DNA from: Lacimicrobium alkaliphilum
GTDB lineage: Bacteria > Pseudomonadota > Gammaproteobacteria > Enterobacterales > Alteromonadaceae
DNA: 64,000 nucleotides
Reading direction: 5' to 3'
Assembly: GCF_002591895.1 (NCBI RefSeq)
Contig: NZ_NISX01000011.1
Location: forward strand, 91,730 to 155,729
Below the pieces are notes generated by a model, which was not told where the DNA came from, searched no databases, and worked only from the letters and a program-made list of their open reading frames with translations. Position 1 is the stretch's first letter; each line of letters starts with the position of its first letter. This document shows positions 37,413 through 46,522 of this stretch, piece by piece. Made by a program: the position numbers and the translations under genes.

Positions 37413-38819
37413 TTATGCGTCTGATCTGGGGAGGAACAGCCTTACCGTCAATCCCTGCCCCTGCTCTCCAGAATCCAGGCTGACATGGCCTTTGTGCAGT
37501 TCGAGTACTGCTTTGACTATTGACAGGCCAAGTCCGTACCCTTTGTAGTGTCGGCTGTTATCTACCCGATATAAGCGTTGAAACACCTGCTCATGAAGCT
37601 CTGCAGGGATCCCCGGGCCATTATCTTCAATAACAATTTCACAGGCTTTTTCATGCTTTTCAATACGCAGGGTGATAGTGCTGTGTTGTGGTGAATATTT
37701 TATCGCATTCTCCAACACGTTAAACACTGCCCGGAAAAGCAGACTGCGCTCACCCTGAACTATCGGGCGGTCTTCATTTTCACAAAAATGACAGGTCAAT
37801 TGCTGATTTTTATCCTCAGCTAAAGCGCTGGCCAGCTCAATCGCATCGGCACAGATTTGTGTCATATCCGTCGGCTTAAATTGCCCCTGCTCCACGCCTT
37901 TTTCTAAACGGGATAGCTCCAGCATCGCATTAAATGTCGCGATAACATCGTCCAGGCTGTCGATTAATTCATCTTTGCATTTCCGCTGGGCTGTATCGTT
38001 TTCGGTATCTTTCAGGTTATCTTCCAGTGAAATACGAATCCGGGTTAGCGGGGTGCGAAGATCATGTGCGATATTGTCAGTAACCTGCGCCACTGAATCA
38101 ATCAAATCATCAATTTCATCCAGCATGCTATTGATTTGATAGGCAATAGCATTGAATTCATCGTTTCTTTTACTTAGCGGTAGCCTGGCCTCACGGTGCC
38201 CCGCCTGAACATCCATGCTGAGCTGTGCAATTTGCCTGACCCTGGACAACACTGAGCGATTAAACAAAAAACCGGTGACGGTTGTGATCAGTAAACAGGC
38301 TAACAGGCCAACACCGCTGACTGTAAAAAATGCGATATCACGTGTCATATAGTTTTCATCAATCACCCCAACCACCAGGTTACCAAAGGGGCTCGATAGC
38401 TCTGCTCCCAAAACCATCGCAACAGAGGTTTGTCCGCCAGGGTCAACCACGGCAATGGGAAAGTAGCTTAAATCCGGAAAAGTGCTGAGATTATCCGGTA
38501 CTCTGCCCAGGTTACCGACATACTCACCATCGACCTCCAGCGCAAGAACCGCTGACGCGCTTTTATCGATCCGGCTTTCAATAACGCCGATAAATCCGTT
38601 TTCATTCATCTGCGGCGTTTGGGCAAGATCAATCAAAGACTGCATTGTCATTTCCACTTGCCGTGCTTTCTGGCGTTCCTGTTCTCCTATCGTAAAGTGG
38701 TACACCAACACCAGCAGACTGCTGGTAATTAAAAGCACCAACAGGGTAAACAACAGAGTAAAGCGCCAGACAGAGGTACGCAGTTTTTGATTAGGCTGGC
38801 CCAAGGACATAACCAGCAC
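37413..38819 (-). CDS. Sensor histidine kinase (OmpR-class partner)
   Basis: A 468-aa membrane kinase with two transmembrane segments (about 16-37 and 160-185) flanking a periplasmic sensor, then HAMP, dimerisation domain with the phospho-acceptor H252 in N-I-A-H-D-L-R-T-P-L-T, and an ATPase domain (E-N-A-I-K-Y-S-P; D-N-G-P-G-I; G-L-G-L-S). Its start overlaps the end of the response regulator gene by 29 bases (or 20 if the ATG at 38810 is used), indicating translational coupling. The signal is unknown; the PepSY gene in front suggests an envelope or metal/cationic stress input. Confidence 0.92.
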   Translation of the reverse strand: MLVMSLGQPNQKLRTSVWRFTLLFTLLVLLITSSLLVLVYHFTIGEQERQKARQVEMTMQSLIDLAQTPQMNENGFIGVIESRIDKSASAVLALEVDGEYVGNLGRVPDNLSTFPDLSYFPIAVVDPGGQTSVAMVLGAELSSPFGNLVVGVIDENYMTRDIAFFTVSGVGLLACLLITTVTGFLFNRSVLSRVRQIAQLSMDVQAGHREARLPLSKRNDEFNAIAYQINSMLDEIDDLIDSVAQVTDNIAHDLRTPLTRIRISLEDNLKDTENDTAQRKCKDELIDSLDDVIATFNAMLELSRLEKGVEQGQFKPTDMTQICADAIELASALAEDKNQQLTCHFCENEDRPIVQGERSLLFRAVFNVLENAIKYSPQHSTITLRIEKHEKACEIVIEDNGPGIPAELHEQVFQRLYRVDNSRHYKGYGLGLSIVKAVLELHKGHVSLDSGEQGQGLTVRLFLPRSDA

Positions 38820-39480
38820 CTCTGATGGTATGGATCAATTGAGACTGGTCGTTCGCTTCCAGCTTCTTACGCAGCTTCGCGATGTGCACATCAATAACAT
38901 TGGTTTTTGGATCAAAATGATAATCCCAGACCTGCTCGAACAGAAGTGTACGGGAAATCACCTGGCCGGGATGCTCCAGCAAATACTTCAGCAGTTGAAA
39001 CTCTTTCGGTTGCAACTTGATTTCACTGCCATTACGGGTCACTTTGTGGCCGATCAAATCCATGCTTAAGTCACCCAGTGCTAATTTCGTGACTGGCCCT
39101 GCCCCGGGGGTTGCTGTCTGTTTTCGCCTTTCTGCGAGAATCACGGCCCTGACCTGCAATTCCTGAAAAGAGAAGGGTTTGGCCAGGTAATCGTCTCCGC
39201 CTGACTTAAGCCCTTTAATACGTTCATCTACATGCCCCAGTGCACTGAGAATGATCACCGGCGTTGTTATCGATGCGGCACGCAGTGCAGACAGCACTGC
39301 CAGCCCCTGCATTTTGGGCAACATCCTGTCCAGCACAATAACGTCATACTCGTTAGTGGTTGCCATAAACAGGCCGTCAGGTCCATCCTGGGCGGTGTCT
39401 ACAATTGCACCGGCTTCCTGAAAGCCTTTCTGGATATACTCTCGTGTTGATGTGTCATCCTCAACAACAAGTATTTTCAT
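38791..39480 (-). CDS. OmpR-family response regulator
   Basis: A 229-aa regulator with a receiver domain (acidic pair E-D-D at 7-9, phospho-acceptor D51 in V-L-D-R-M-L-P-K) and a C-terminal winged-helix domain (L-Q-P-K-E-F-Q-L-L-K-Y-L; I-R-G-A-G-Y-V-L). Together with the overlapping kinase it forms a two-component system. It starts seven bases after the PepSY gene. Confidence 0.94.
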   Translation of the reverse strand: MKILVVEDDTSTREYIQKGFQEAGAIVDTAQDGPDGLFMATTNEYDVIVLDRMLPKMQGLAVLSALRAASITTPVIILSALGHVDERIKGLKSGGDDYLAKPFSFQELQVRAVILAERRKQTATPGAGPVTKLALGDLSMDLIGHKVTRNGSEIKLQPKEFQLLKYLLEHPGQVISRTLLFEQVWDYHFDPKTNVIDVHIAKLRKKLEANDQSQLIHTIRGAGYVLGPA

Positions 39481-39487
39481 TGGTCAA

Positions 39488-40036
39488 CTACCGCTTAAAT
39501 ACAGGAATAATAGATTTAGTTTTACTATCCACCAAAAGCTCGCGTTCTTCATCATCGGAAAACACTTCGATTTCAAAATAAACCACACCTTGTTTATCTT
39601 CTAACTCAATATCCAACAGTAAATCTTCCCTGGCCAGTTCGAGCTTGTCGATCGCATCAAGCATGGAGTACTGGTTAGCAACAAGCTTTTTCACCGCTTT
39701 GACGTCATCATCCTCTGTAAACCATGACCACAGCTTTTCCTTTTTTTCAGAAACAACATTGCCATCATGTACTGAGATAACAACCTTGCGCTCTACGTCT
39801 TCATCCAGGTCAATCAGCTTGAGTTCGTGGAACAGCACACCGTCTTCGTCTTCGAGCTCGTATTCAACCAGGTGCCCCTGATAGTCAGACATCACCTTTC
39901 TCATCGCCTGAGTCGCCGGCATTCCGCTTGCGTTTACAATTTCCACAATAGCGTCGACCTCAGACTTATCATAATCCGCCCAGCAAAACTGACTTACGCC
40001 AACCGTAGTGATGAGGAGTAACAGTAAATTTCTCAT
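39488..40036 (-). CDS. Periplasmic PepSY-type protein
   Basis: A 182-aa protein with a signal peptide (cleaved near C-W-A-D) and two related PepSY-like units of about 75 residues (V-E-Y-E-L-E-D-E-D-G-V-L-F-H-E and L-D-I-E-L-E-D-K-Q-G-V-V-Y-F-E). It is strongly acidic. PepSY proteins beside two-component systems are common in marine gammaproteobacteria and may modulate the sensor or bind metal; function here is inferred. First gene of the operon with the response regulator and kinase. Confidence 0.85.
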   Translation of the reverse strand: MRNLLLLLITTVGVSQFCWADYDKSEVDAIVEIVNASGMPATQAMRKVMSDYQGHLVEYELEDEDGVLFHELKLIDLDEDVERKVVISVHDGNVVSEKKEKLWSWFTEDDDVKAVKKLVANQYSMLDAIDKLELAREDLLLDIELEDKQGVVYFEIEVFSDDEERELLVDSKTKSIIPVFKR

Positions 40037-40123
40037 ATAATTTAGCCTTATTTGAATTGGTGATGGCAGTCTATCGCAGCTAAATTAAAAGTACGGTTAG
40101 CGGAAGATTAACGATAATTTATC

Positions 40124-40634
40124 TTAACCTTCAATGATTGCCATCAAAGCAGGGTATACGCCCTTCGTCGCTCCGACAACCAGCCCCCCGTTTCGCAGAT
40201 AATCCTGATTAGCAAAAAAGTTAATTGCGCGACCTCCGGCTTCTTCAATCAACAACATACCGGCCGCACAATCCCATACGTTCATATGGGGTTCAAAATA
40301 CCCAATCAATCTACCGGCTGCCACATAAGCCAGGCTTAGCGCCCCGCTTCCGCTTCGGTGAAACATGCCATTTGCAGCCAAAAGGCGCGCTTTTTGCTAT
40401 CAGATCAACATGTGTGTCGGTTGAGGTTGCGATAAGAACTGCGTCAACCTGATCGTCGTCTAAAACAACTTCAACTGTATCGGCAATTCCACATTCGAAC
40501 TGATTTGCCATGGCTTCAGCTGAAGGACGGTGCGTATCATAAACATAGCGAAGCCTGGCATCAGCAGAACCGGCTATCAGACCGGCATGCATCTTACCGA
40601 TTCTTCCGGCCCCGAACAGTGCGATATTAATCAT
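40124..40634 (-). pseudogene. Deletion fusion: iolG 5' part joined to inositol-monophosphatase 3' part
   Basis: From ATG 40634 about 83 codons encode the Rossmann half of an inositol 2-dehydrogenase (I-A-L-F-G-A-G-R-I-G-K-M-H, ending ...H-V-D-L-I-A-K-S-A). At about 40385-40395 this changes, out of frame, to the last 85 codons of an inositol monophosphatase ([31 protein letters not shown]). The joined remains lack the dehydrogenase C-terminal domain and the phosphatase N-terminal metal site. It sits 20 bases after iolB in the iolR-iolB operon. Both parts are recognised from family motifs; a simple deletion between adjacent genes explains it. Confidence 0.88.
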
Positions 40635-40654
40635 GGTGAACTCCGAATACAAAA

Positions 40655-41464
40655 TCAGTTGGCTTTGTTGATCATCCATTCATGATCAGGGTCATTTTTA
40701 AACACCCACTCTCTGGATGGACCGGCCATCACATTCAGGTAGTAGAGATCATAACCATGGGCCGCTCCCACCGGGTGATATCCCCTGGGCACCATTACAA
40801 CGCTGTTATCTTCACAGGTAATCGTTTCATCGATACTGCGATCGTCGGTGTAAACCCGCTGGAATGCGAATCCCTGAGGAGGATCAATCTTATGAAAGTA
40901 GGTCTCTTCCAGTGCACTTTCCTGTGGGATGTTATCACTGTCATGTTTATGGGGAGGATAGCTGGACCAGTGCCCATTCGGCGTGATCACTTCTACGACC
41001 AATAGCTTTTCTGCCTCTATGTTGGCGAACAATATGTTGCAAACATGACGGGTGTTTGTTCCGGAACCGCGCTGTTCATAGGTACAATTTTCCGGGCGGA
41101 TTAATCTCACCGGAAATTTTCCCTTTGCAGGCGCACGGCATATGGCTACTTGCAACGCTGAGTTTGCAGTAATCTCGATGGCCTCGCCCGGTGGTGCATA
41201 GACACTGTAAGGCGCTTTCTTTTCAAAAACGGACATGCGATCGCCAATGTTTTCCCAGCTTTGTTCTCCGGCACTGGCGGATGCCAGACCGCTGATGATA
41301 ACCAGACAGGTTTCCTGATCATCACTGTAAAACCGGTTCATCTCGCCGGGTAACATGTCATAGACTGCAAAGGATACATACTGCCAGTTTGCGGTTTCTG
41401 GGGTGATGTTCTGAATACAACCTGATTCACCTCGTTTAGTTGGCTTGCTGTGTAAATAAGACAT
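40655..41464 (-). CDS. iolB: 5-deoxy-glucuronate isomerase IolB
   Basis: A 269-aa cupin enzyme of myo-inositol catabolism that isomerises 5-deoxy-D-glucuronate to 2-deoxy-5-keto-D-gluconate. The metal-binding cupin stretch is visible as S-S-Y-P-P-H-K-H-D with E-E-T-Y-F-H-K about 15 residues on, and P-R-G-Y-H-P near 230. Length equals the family norm. It lies 33 bases downstream of iolR and upstream of the iolG fragment. Intact. Confidence 0.95.
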   Translation of the reverse strand: MSYLHSKPTKRGESGCIQNITPETANWQYVSFAVYDMLPGEMNRFYSDDQETCLVIISGLASASAGEQSWENIGDRMSVFEKKAPYSVYAPPGEAIEITANSALQVAICRAPAKGKFPVRLIRPENCTYEQRGSGTNTRHVCNILFANIEAEKLLVVEVITPNGHWSSYPPHKHDSDNIPQESALEETYFHKIDPPQGFAFQRVYTDDRSIDETITCEDNSVVMVPRGYHPVGAAHGYDLYYLNVMAGPSREWVFKNDPDHEWMINKAN

Positions 41465-41497
41465 GTATCTCCTTGGCTTTAACGTATAAAAATTAAA

Positions 41498-42316
41498 TCA
41501 GTGTGCCAGGCTAATCGCCAGTGATTGCACCAGACACATGGTAGATGTCAGTGATCGGAATGAATGCACTTCGGCTTCTTTCACCGTAAAACACACCGTT
41601 GCCAGCTCCTTTAACGGACTCAGCGGGCTGTCAGTAAACAGAATAAGAGGAGTACCGGATGCAACGGCGGCCTCAGCAGCGGATTGTGTTTCATTCGCGT
41701 ATGGATGGAAGCTGATAACAATAATTGCGTCGTTTGAACGAATAAGGTGTTCCTGCTCTTTATGCAATCCTCCTACCCCATCATGAAGATAGCAACGTAA
41801 GTTAATGTGATTCAGCAGGTATGCCAGGTAACTGGCAATAGGGAAAGACCGCCTTACAGCCTTCACATGAACCGTGTCAGCACCTTTGAGAATTTCCCGG
41901 GCTTTTTCGAGCTCACTTGCATTGATATTCTGCGTCAGATACTCAAGTGCCTTGCCATTGGCCTGGCTAAACTGCTTCAACACCTGCAGACCAACAAAAT
42001 CTGTGTCCAGAGAATTATCATCCTGGAGTAGTTTTATTCTGTCTTCATAATTAGAAGACTCCTTGAGCAATTTGTGCTGAAACAACTTCTGCATATCGCT
42101 GAAGCCGCTGAATCCAAAAGCATTGGCAAACCGGATCAGCGTAGAAGGGTGTACTTTGGCCTCATTGGCGACCATGACTACCGTTCCAAAAGCAATGCCG
42201 TTGGGTTTTTCCAATACATACTTCGCAACCTGTTGCAGTCTTTTACTCAGGTCACCGAATTGACGCGTAATTGCCGCATTTAACTGTTCCAGATCCTTCG
42301 CCGCTTTAATGCTCAT
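41498..42316 (-). CDS. iolR: RpiR/MurR-family regulator IolR
   Basis: A 272-aa RpiR-type regulator: N-terminal helix-turn-helix (about 1-80, V-A-N-E-A-K-V-H-P-S-T-L-I-R-F-A) and a C-terminal SIS domain (about 125-260, with S-F-H-P-Y-A-N-E). RpiR-type IolR proteins repress inositol genes in alpha- and gammaproteobacteria and respond to a phosphorylated pathway intermediate. Neighbouring iolB and the facing iolCDE genes support the assignment. Candidate GGAA-N6-TTCY operators are at 42773, 43059 and 50904, and a half site at 42351 near its own start. Confidence 0.88.
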   Translation of the reverse strand: MSIKAAKDLEQLNAAITRQFGDLSKRLQQVAKYVLEKPNGIAFGTVVMVANEAKVHPSTLIRFANAFGFSGFSDMQKLFQHKLLKESSNYEDRIKLLQDDNSLDTDFVGLQVLKQFSQANGKALEYLTQNINASELEKAREILKGADTVHVKAVRRSFPIASYLAYLLNHINLRCYLHDGVGGLHKEQEHLIRSNDAIIVISFHPYANETQSAAEAAVASGTPLILFTDSPLSPLKELATVCFTVKEAEVHSFRSLTSTMCLVQSLAISLAH

Positions 42317-42402
42317 AACAGATAATCTCTAACACTCGATAAAATAAATTGGAACAATACTAGAGTGAATAAAACAAACATTCTACAGCTAACCCGCAGC
42401 AA

Positions 42403-42467
42403 CCCGACAAAAGCACATCTAGCGCACCGTTCCCGACAAAAGCACATCTAGCGCACCGTTCCCGACA
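42403..42467. repeat. 29-bp tandem duplication
   Basis: Two exact 29-bp copies beginning CCCGACAAAAGCACATCTAG (42403-42431 and 42432-42460) are followed by seven bases of a third. The second copy contains the stop codon of the binding-protein remnant, so the event copied the 3' end of that gene. Confidence 0.9.
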
Positions 42468-42735
42468 ATTGCTTAATCGTTTCTAAGTTATCTCTGGTGA
42501 TAAACGCAGGGCCGGTGTGCATATTATTCCTCGGTGACAATCCATATCTCACGTACAGCGTCATACTGGTGACAGCCATAAAGCCCTGCAAATAAGGTTG
42601 CTGATCAAGCGCAAATGCAATGACACCGGTGTTGATGTTCTGCGCAATATCGTCGCTCACATCAAAGGTGGAAAAGTGAACTTTTCCCCCCAGTCTCATC
42701 TTCTCAACCACTCTGATCGTAGGCGACGCCGATAT
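42448..42735 (-). pseudogene. Sugar ABC transporter binding protein, 3' remnant
   Basis: The readable 87+ residues are the C-terminal lobe of an inositol/ribose-type periplasmic binding protein: K-V-H-F-S-T-F-D-V-S, A-L-D-Q-Q-P-Y-L-Q-G-F, Y-V-R-Y-G-L and T-G-P-A-F-I-T. The reading frame meets a stop just upstream of about 42745, and the signal peptide and first lobe are absent. The upstream break is approximate. Confidence 0.85.
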
Positions 42736-42772
42736 GCGGTTAATGAAAATTTCATTCGAATTTCACTATTAT

Positions 42773-42786
42773 GGAATATAATTTCT
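42773..42786. promoter_or_regulatory. Candidate IolR operator 1
   Basis: GGAATATAATTTCT fits GGAA-N6-TTCC with one mismatch; that motif is known for RpiR-type IolR of Sinorhizobium. It lies in the AT-rich gap 42736-43155 between the two ABC transporter remnants, which otherwise holds no gene. Confidence 0.5.
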
Positions 42787-43058
42787 ATTTTCAATGTAAT
42801 CGGGAAGTTTGCATTTTGCAATGATATTTTTTTGCCTGTGTTAGCGGCCTGATGAAAACTGCGTACTGACCTTCCTTATCACCGCCTGAACCATTCCCGG
42901 GATCCGGTTGCCCATTAACGCTAAAAGTAACCTCAGCTGTACCTTACGAAGGCTCTGTTGTGACATCAGAAGCGCACGTAATTCCTTGTCATCAATGCTT
43001 CACTAACGGTTTTCCAACGGCCATTCCAAAAAATTCCTGTTTCAGTTATTGTCTATTT

Positions 43059-43072
43059 GGAATTTTTATTCT
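43059..43072. promoter_or_regulatory. Candidate IolR operator 2
   Basis: GGAATTTTTATTCT has the same GGAA-N6-TTCT form as the site at 42773. It lies 97 bases upstream of the permease remnant start and would control the rightward iol genes. Confidence 0.5.
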
Positions 43073-43155
43073 AAATTATGTCGCATTAGAAATTATATTT
43101 TGAACATTCCGGGTCGTCACGAAGCTAAACCGCAACCCGGTATGGGAAGTTGAGA

Positions 43156-43345
43156 ATGACAAAGATGGAAAACGCCACCAATAACGTGCCAGCGCAGAGC
43201 CATAGCGTATCAAAATTGCAGGCGCTGTTTGCGCGTCCTGATTTTGCTGCACTGGCCGGTGTTGTATTCGTGTTTATCCTGTTCTCTTTTGTCGCCTCTG
43301 ATACCGGCATGTTTGCGATCGATGGAGTGCTGAACTGGAAGCTGA
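43156..43345 (+). pseudogene. Sugar ABC transporter permease, 5' remnant
   Basis: About 60 residues resemble the start of RbsC-type permeases: L-F-A-R-P-D-F-A-A-L-A-G, a hydrophobic segment V-V-F-V-F-I-L-F-S-F-V, then F-A-I-D-G-V-L-N-W. After L-N-W the sequence loses family character and stops at 43404. All later membrane segments and the ATPase gene are missing. Confidence 0.8.
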
Positions 43346-43410
43346 ACTGTCGGGCACCGACGCAGCATAATGCAGTCTGCCTGCACAATGAAACAAGGTA
43401 CTGAAAACAC

Positions 43411-44595
43411 ATGCGAACACTAAAGTTTGGCTTAATAGGAACAGGGTACATGGGCAAATCTCATGCAATCGCATTGCATTCTGTTTCTGCCGTTTTTCCA
43501 CTCAGCGCCCTGGTTAAATGTGAGATGCTGGCAGATATTACTGCGCAACAGGCCGCGGCGAAGGCAAAAGAAATGGGGTTTAGCCGTGCTACAGGAAACT
43601 GGCATGAATTAGTCAATGACGTGGATATTGATGTTGTTGATATATGCGCCCCTAACGGTCTGCATAAAGACATTGCGCTTGCCGCAATTGCGTCTGGCAA
43701 ACATGTTTATTGCGAAAAACCCTGGCATTAAACGCCTTAGATTCTTTACAAATGGTGCAGTCTGCTGAACAGGCAGGGGTAAAAACAATGGTGGGGTTTA
43801 ACTATATTAAAAACCCGGCGACGCAACTGGCAAAGCAGATTATCGATAGCGGAGAAATTGGCGATATTGTCCACTTTCGCGGAACCCACAATGAAGATTA
43901 TCTGGCTGACACCGGTGTTCCCATAAACTGGCGGTTGAAACGCGCCACCGCAGGAGCCGGGGCTCTGGCGGATCTCGGCGCACATATTATCAATATCTCG
44001 CAATTTCTGGTGGGCCCGATTTTGGCAGTAAACGGAGATCTGAGCACGGTGACAAAAGAACGCAGCACAGCCGCTTCAGTCACTGATAAAGAACCCGTAG
44101 AAAATGACGACCAGGCCCATTCGATGCTCCGCTTTGACAGCGGTGCTATCGGCACCATTGAAGCCAGTCGTGTGGCATGGGGACGAAAGATGGGGCTCAC
44201 CTATGAAGTGACCGGCACAAAAGGCAGCATTGTTTTCGACCAGGAACGCCTCGCCGAATTGCAACTCTACACGTCTGACCAACAAACATCCCGCCAGGGG
44301 TTTAAACGTATTCTGATTGGCCCGGAACATCCGGATTATCAGCATTTTTTGCGCATCCGCAGGCCACGGCGTGGGCTACAACGACCAAAAAATTATTGAA
44401 GTAAGAGATCTTATAGAAGGTATCTCCCGCGGTCAGGCTACCTGGCCCGATTTCCGCGCGGGATACGAAGTCGCCTTGATTATTGATGCAATCGAAGAAT
44501 CATATCGTCTGGGACAGTGGGTTCACATATCAGAAGTGGATGCACAAACGCGGTCCCGATTACTCCATCTGGAGCATGGAAAGGAGAAAAACTAA
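43411..44595 (+). pseudogene. Gfo/Idh/MocA-family inositol-type dehydrogenase with two frameshifts
   Basis: The frames join to an almost full-length protein (about 390 aa): F-G-L-I-G-T-G-Y-M-G-K-S-H at the start, V-Y-C-E-K-P, then G-F-N-Y-I-K-N-P, G-A-L-A-D-L-G-A-H and H-G-V-G-Y-N-D. One base is missing near 43722, just after C-E-K-P, and one extra base occurs near 44350. The outer parts are in the same frame and the 630-base middle is shifted, so the two changes do not cancel functionally. Sequence quality matches that of related scyllo/myo-inositol dehydrogenases. Either a recent pseudogene or two base-call errors. Confidence 0.85.
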
Positions 44596-44596
44596 C

Positions 44597-46522
44597 ATGA
44601 GCACGACGCATAAATTTGATGTAATTTGTTTAGGACGCGCCGGCGTAGATTTATATGGGGAGCAAATTGGTAGCAGATTAGAAGATGTTTCTTCTTTTAA
44701 AAAGTCACTCGGCGGCTCTTCCTGCAATATTGCGTACGGCACCGCTCGTTTAGGTTTAAAGTCCTCTATGCTTACGCGTGTCGGCGATGACCATATGGGC
44801 CGCTTTCTCACCGAGGAGCTGGAAAAAGTCGGTTGCGATGTCAGCCACGTAAAATCAGATCCCAACAGACTCACAGGGCTGGTACTTCTGTCTATAAAAG
44901 ACAAACAAAGCTTTCCGCTGCTTTTTTACCGTCAGGACTGTGCCGACATGGCACTGGACTCGTCAGACTTTGATTATGACTACATTGCATCGGGCAAAGC
45001 ATTGCTCATCACAGGTACGCATTTTTCAACGGAACACACCAAAGCAACCAGCCTGAAAGCCATCGAATACGCAAGAAGCGCCGGCACAAAGGTAGTACTG
45101 GACATCGATTATCGCCCGGTATTGTGGGGGCTGACTGGATTAGACGCAGGTGAGAACCGGTTTGTTTCTGATGACAATGTGACCCAGCATCTGCTTGAGA
45201 TTCTGCCCCTGTTCGACCTGATTGTCGGTACCGAAGAAGAGATTCACATTGCCGGTGGCAGCACAGATACCATTGCATCACTCAGAACCATCCGGCAGAT
45301 AACCAACGCCGAGATCGTCGTAAAAAGAGGGGCACTGGGCTGCTCGGTATTTGACGGCGAGATCCCCGATAATCTTGATCTGGGCTTTACCCGGTATGGC
45401 GTAGAGATAGAGGTTTTAAATGTTCTGGGCGCGGGTGACGCCTTTATCAGCGGATTCTTAAAAGGCTGGCTGCGCGATGAAAGCTACGCGAACTGTTGTG
45501 ACTATGCCAATGCCTGTGGCGCTCTGGTGGTATCGAGGCTGTCATGCGCTCCGGCGGTACCTACTGTTGAAGAACTGAACAACTATCTTTGCCGCAGAAA
45601 TGAGGTACTGCGCCCTGATCTGGATGAGGAAATAACACATCTGCACAGGGTAACCACACGCTCTGTGCAGAACTGGGATGAACTGTGCATTTTTGCCTTC
45701 GATCACCGCAAACAACTTTATGATATGGCTACAGAGAATGGCGCCGACCCGACCCGTATTCCCGAGCTGAAACTGTTGTTATTAAAGGCGGCCGAGAGTG
45801 CCGCAAATAACCCCTGTTTCACCTATCAACCGGGCGTTCTGATAGATGACACATACGGTCAGGATGCGCTTAACCACATTACAGGCAAAGGTTGGTGGAT
45901 TGGACGACCGGTTGAACTGCCTTCCTCCAGACCGCTGACTCTGGAAGGAGACGCATCAATTGGTTCCAGGCTTGTCAGCTGGCCCACAGAGCATATCGTT
46001 AAGTGTCTGGTGTTCTTTCATCCCGAAGATGAAGCCGGATTAAGACTGGAACAGGAAAAAACCATCCGTGCCCTGTACCACTCCTGCTGCGCCAGTGGCC
46101 ATGAATTTCTGCTTGAAATCATTCCTCCTGCTGATATGGCGACCAACGAAGACAATCTGGTTCGCGTTATAGAGCGGCTGTATAACCTGGGGATCCGCCC
46201 GGACTGGTGGAAACTTCCCGCGCCAGGTAAAACTGCCTGGGAAAAAATATCCGCACTTGTCAAAAACCGGGCCCCTCATTGCCGGGGTGTTATTCTACTT
46301 GGCTTAGACGCGCCATTACGCGATCTTGAAGCGGCCTTTCGGGCCAGCGCAGGTTTCGACCTGTGTAAAGGTTTTGCAGTGGGAAGGAGTATCTTCAGTG
46401 AGCCCAGCCGTGCCTGGTTCAGAAACGAAATCAGCGACAGCGAGCTGGTGCAGCGCGTCGAGGAAAATTATCTGCAGCTTGTCAGATCCTGGCACAACAG
46501 AAAATCTACAGAGGTAGCCTAA
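44597..46522 (+). CDS. iolC: 5-dehydro-2-deoxygluconokinase IolC fused to DUF2090 aldolase domain
   Basis: A 641-aa two-domain protein. Residues 1-325 are a PfkB-type kinase (C-L-G-R-A-G-V-D-L-Y; G-G-S-S-C-N-I-A; catalytic G-A-G-D-A-F near 283). Residues about 330-635 are DUF2090, a TIM-barrel domain (F-A-F-D-H-R-K-Q-L-Y) thought to act as the 5-dehydro-2-deoxy-6-phosphogluconate aldolase. The fusion therefore covers two consecutive steps of inositol breakdown. AAGGAG before ATG 44597 gives the start. Its TAA overlaps the iolD ATG by one base. Confidence 0.93.
   Translation: MSTTHKFDVICLGRAGVDLYGEQIGSRLEDVSSFKKSLGGSSCNIAYGTARLGLKSSMLTRVGDDHMGRFLTEELEKVGCDVSHVKSDPNRLTGLVLLSIKDKQSFPLLFYRQDCADMALDSSDFDYDYIASGKALLITGTHFSTEHTKATSLKAIEYARSAGTKVVLDIDYRPVLWGLTGLDAGENRFVSDDNVTQHLLEILPLFDLIVGTEEEIHIAGGSTDTIASLRTIRQITNAEIVVKRGALGCSVFDGEIPDNLDLGFTRYGVEIEVLNVLGAGDAFISGFLKGWLRDESYANCCDYANACGALVVSRLSCAPAVPTVEELNNYLCRRNEVLRPDLDEEITHLHRVTTRSVQNWDELCIFAFDHRKQLYDMATENGADPTRIPELKLLLLKAAESAANNPCFTYQPGVLIDDTYGQDALNHITGKGWWIGRPVELPSSRPLTLEGDASIGSRLVSWPTEHIVKCLVFFHPEDEAGLRLEQEKTIRALYHSCCASGHEFLLEIIPPADMATNEDNLVRVIERLYNLGIRPDWWKLPAPGKTAWEKISALVKNRAPHCRGVILLGLDAPLRDLEAAFRASAGFDLCKGFAVGRSIFSEPSRAWFRNEISDSELVQRVEENYLQLVRSWHNRKSTEVA

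Noticed and set aside
42403..42467. CRISPR-like short repeats
   Set aside because: The two copies are directly adjacent with no spacer and there are no cas genes.
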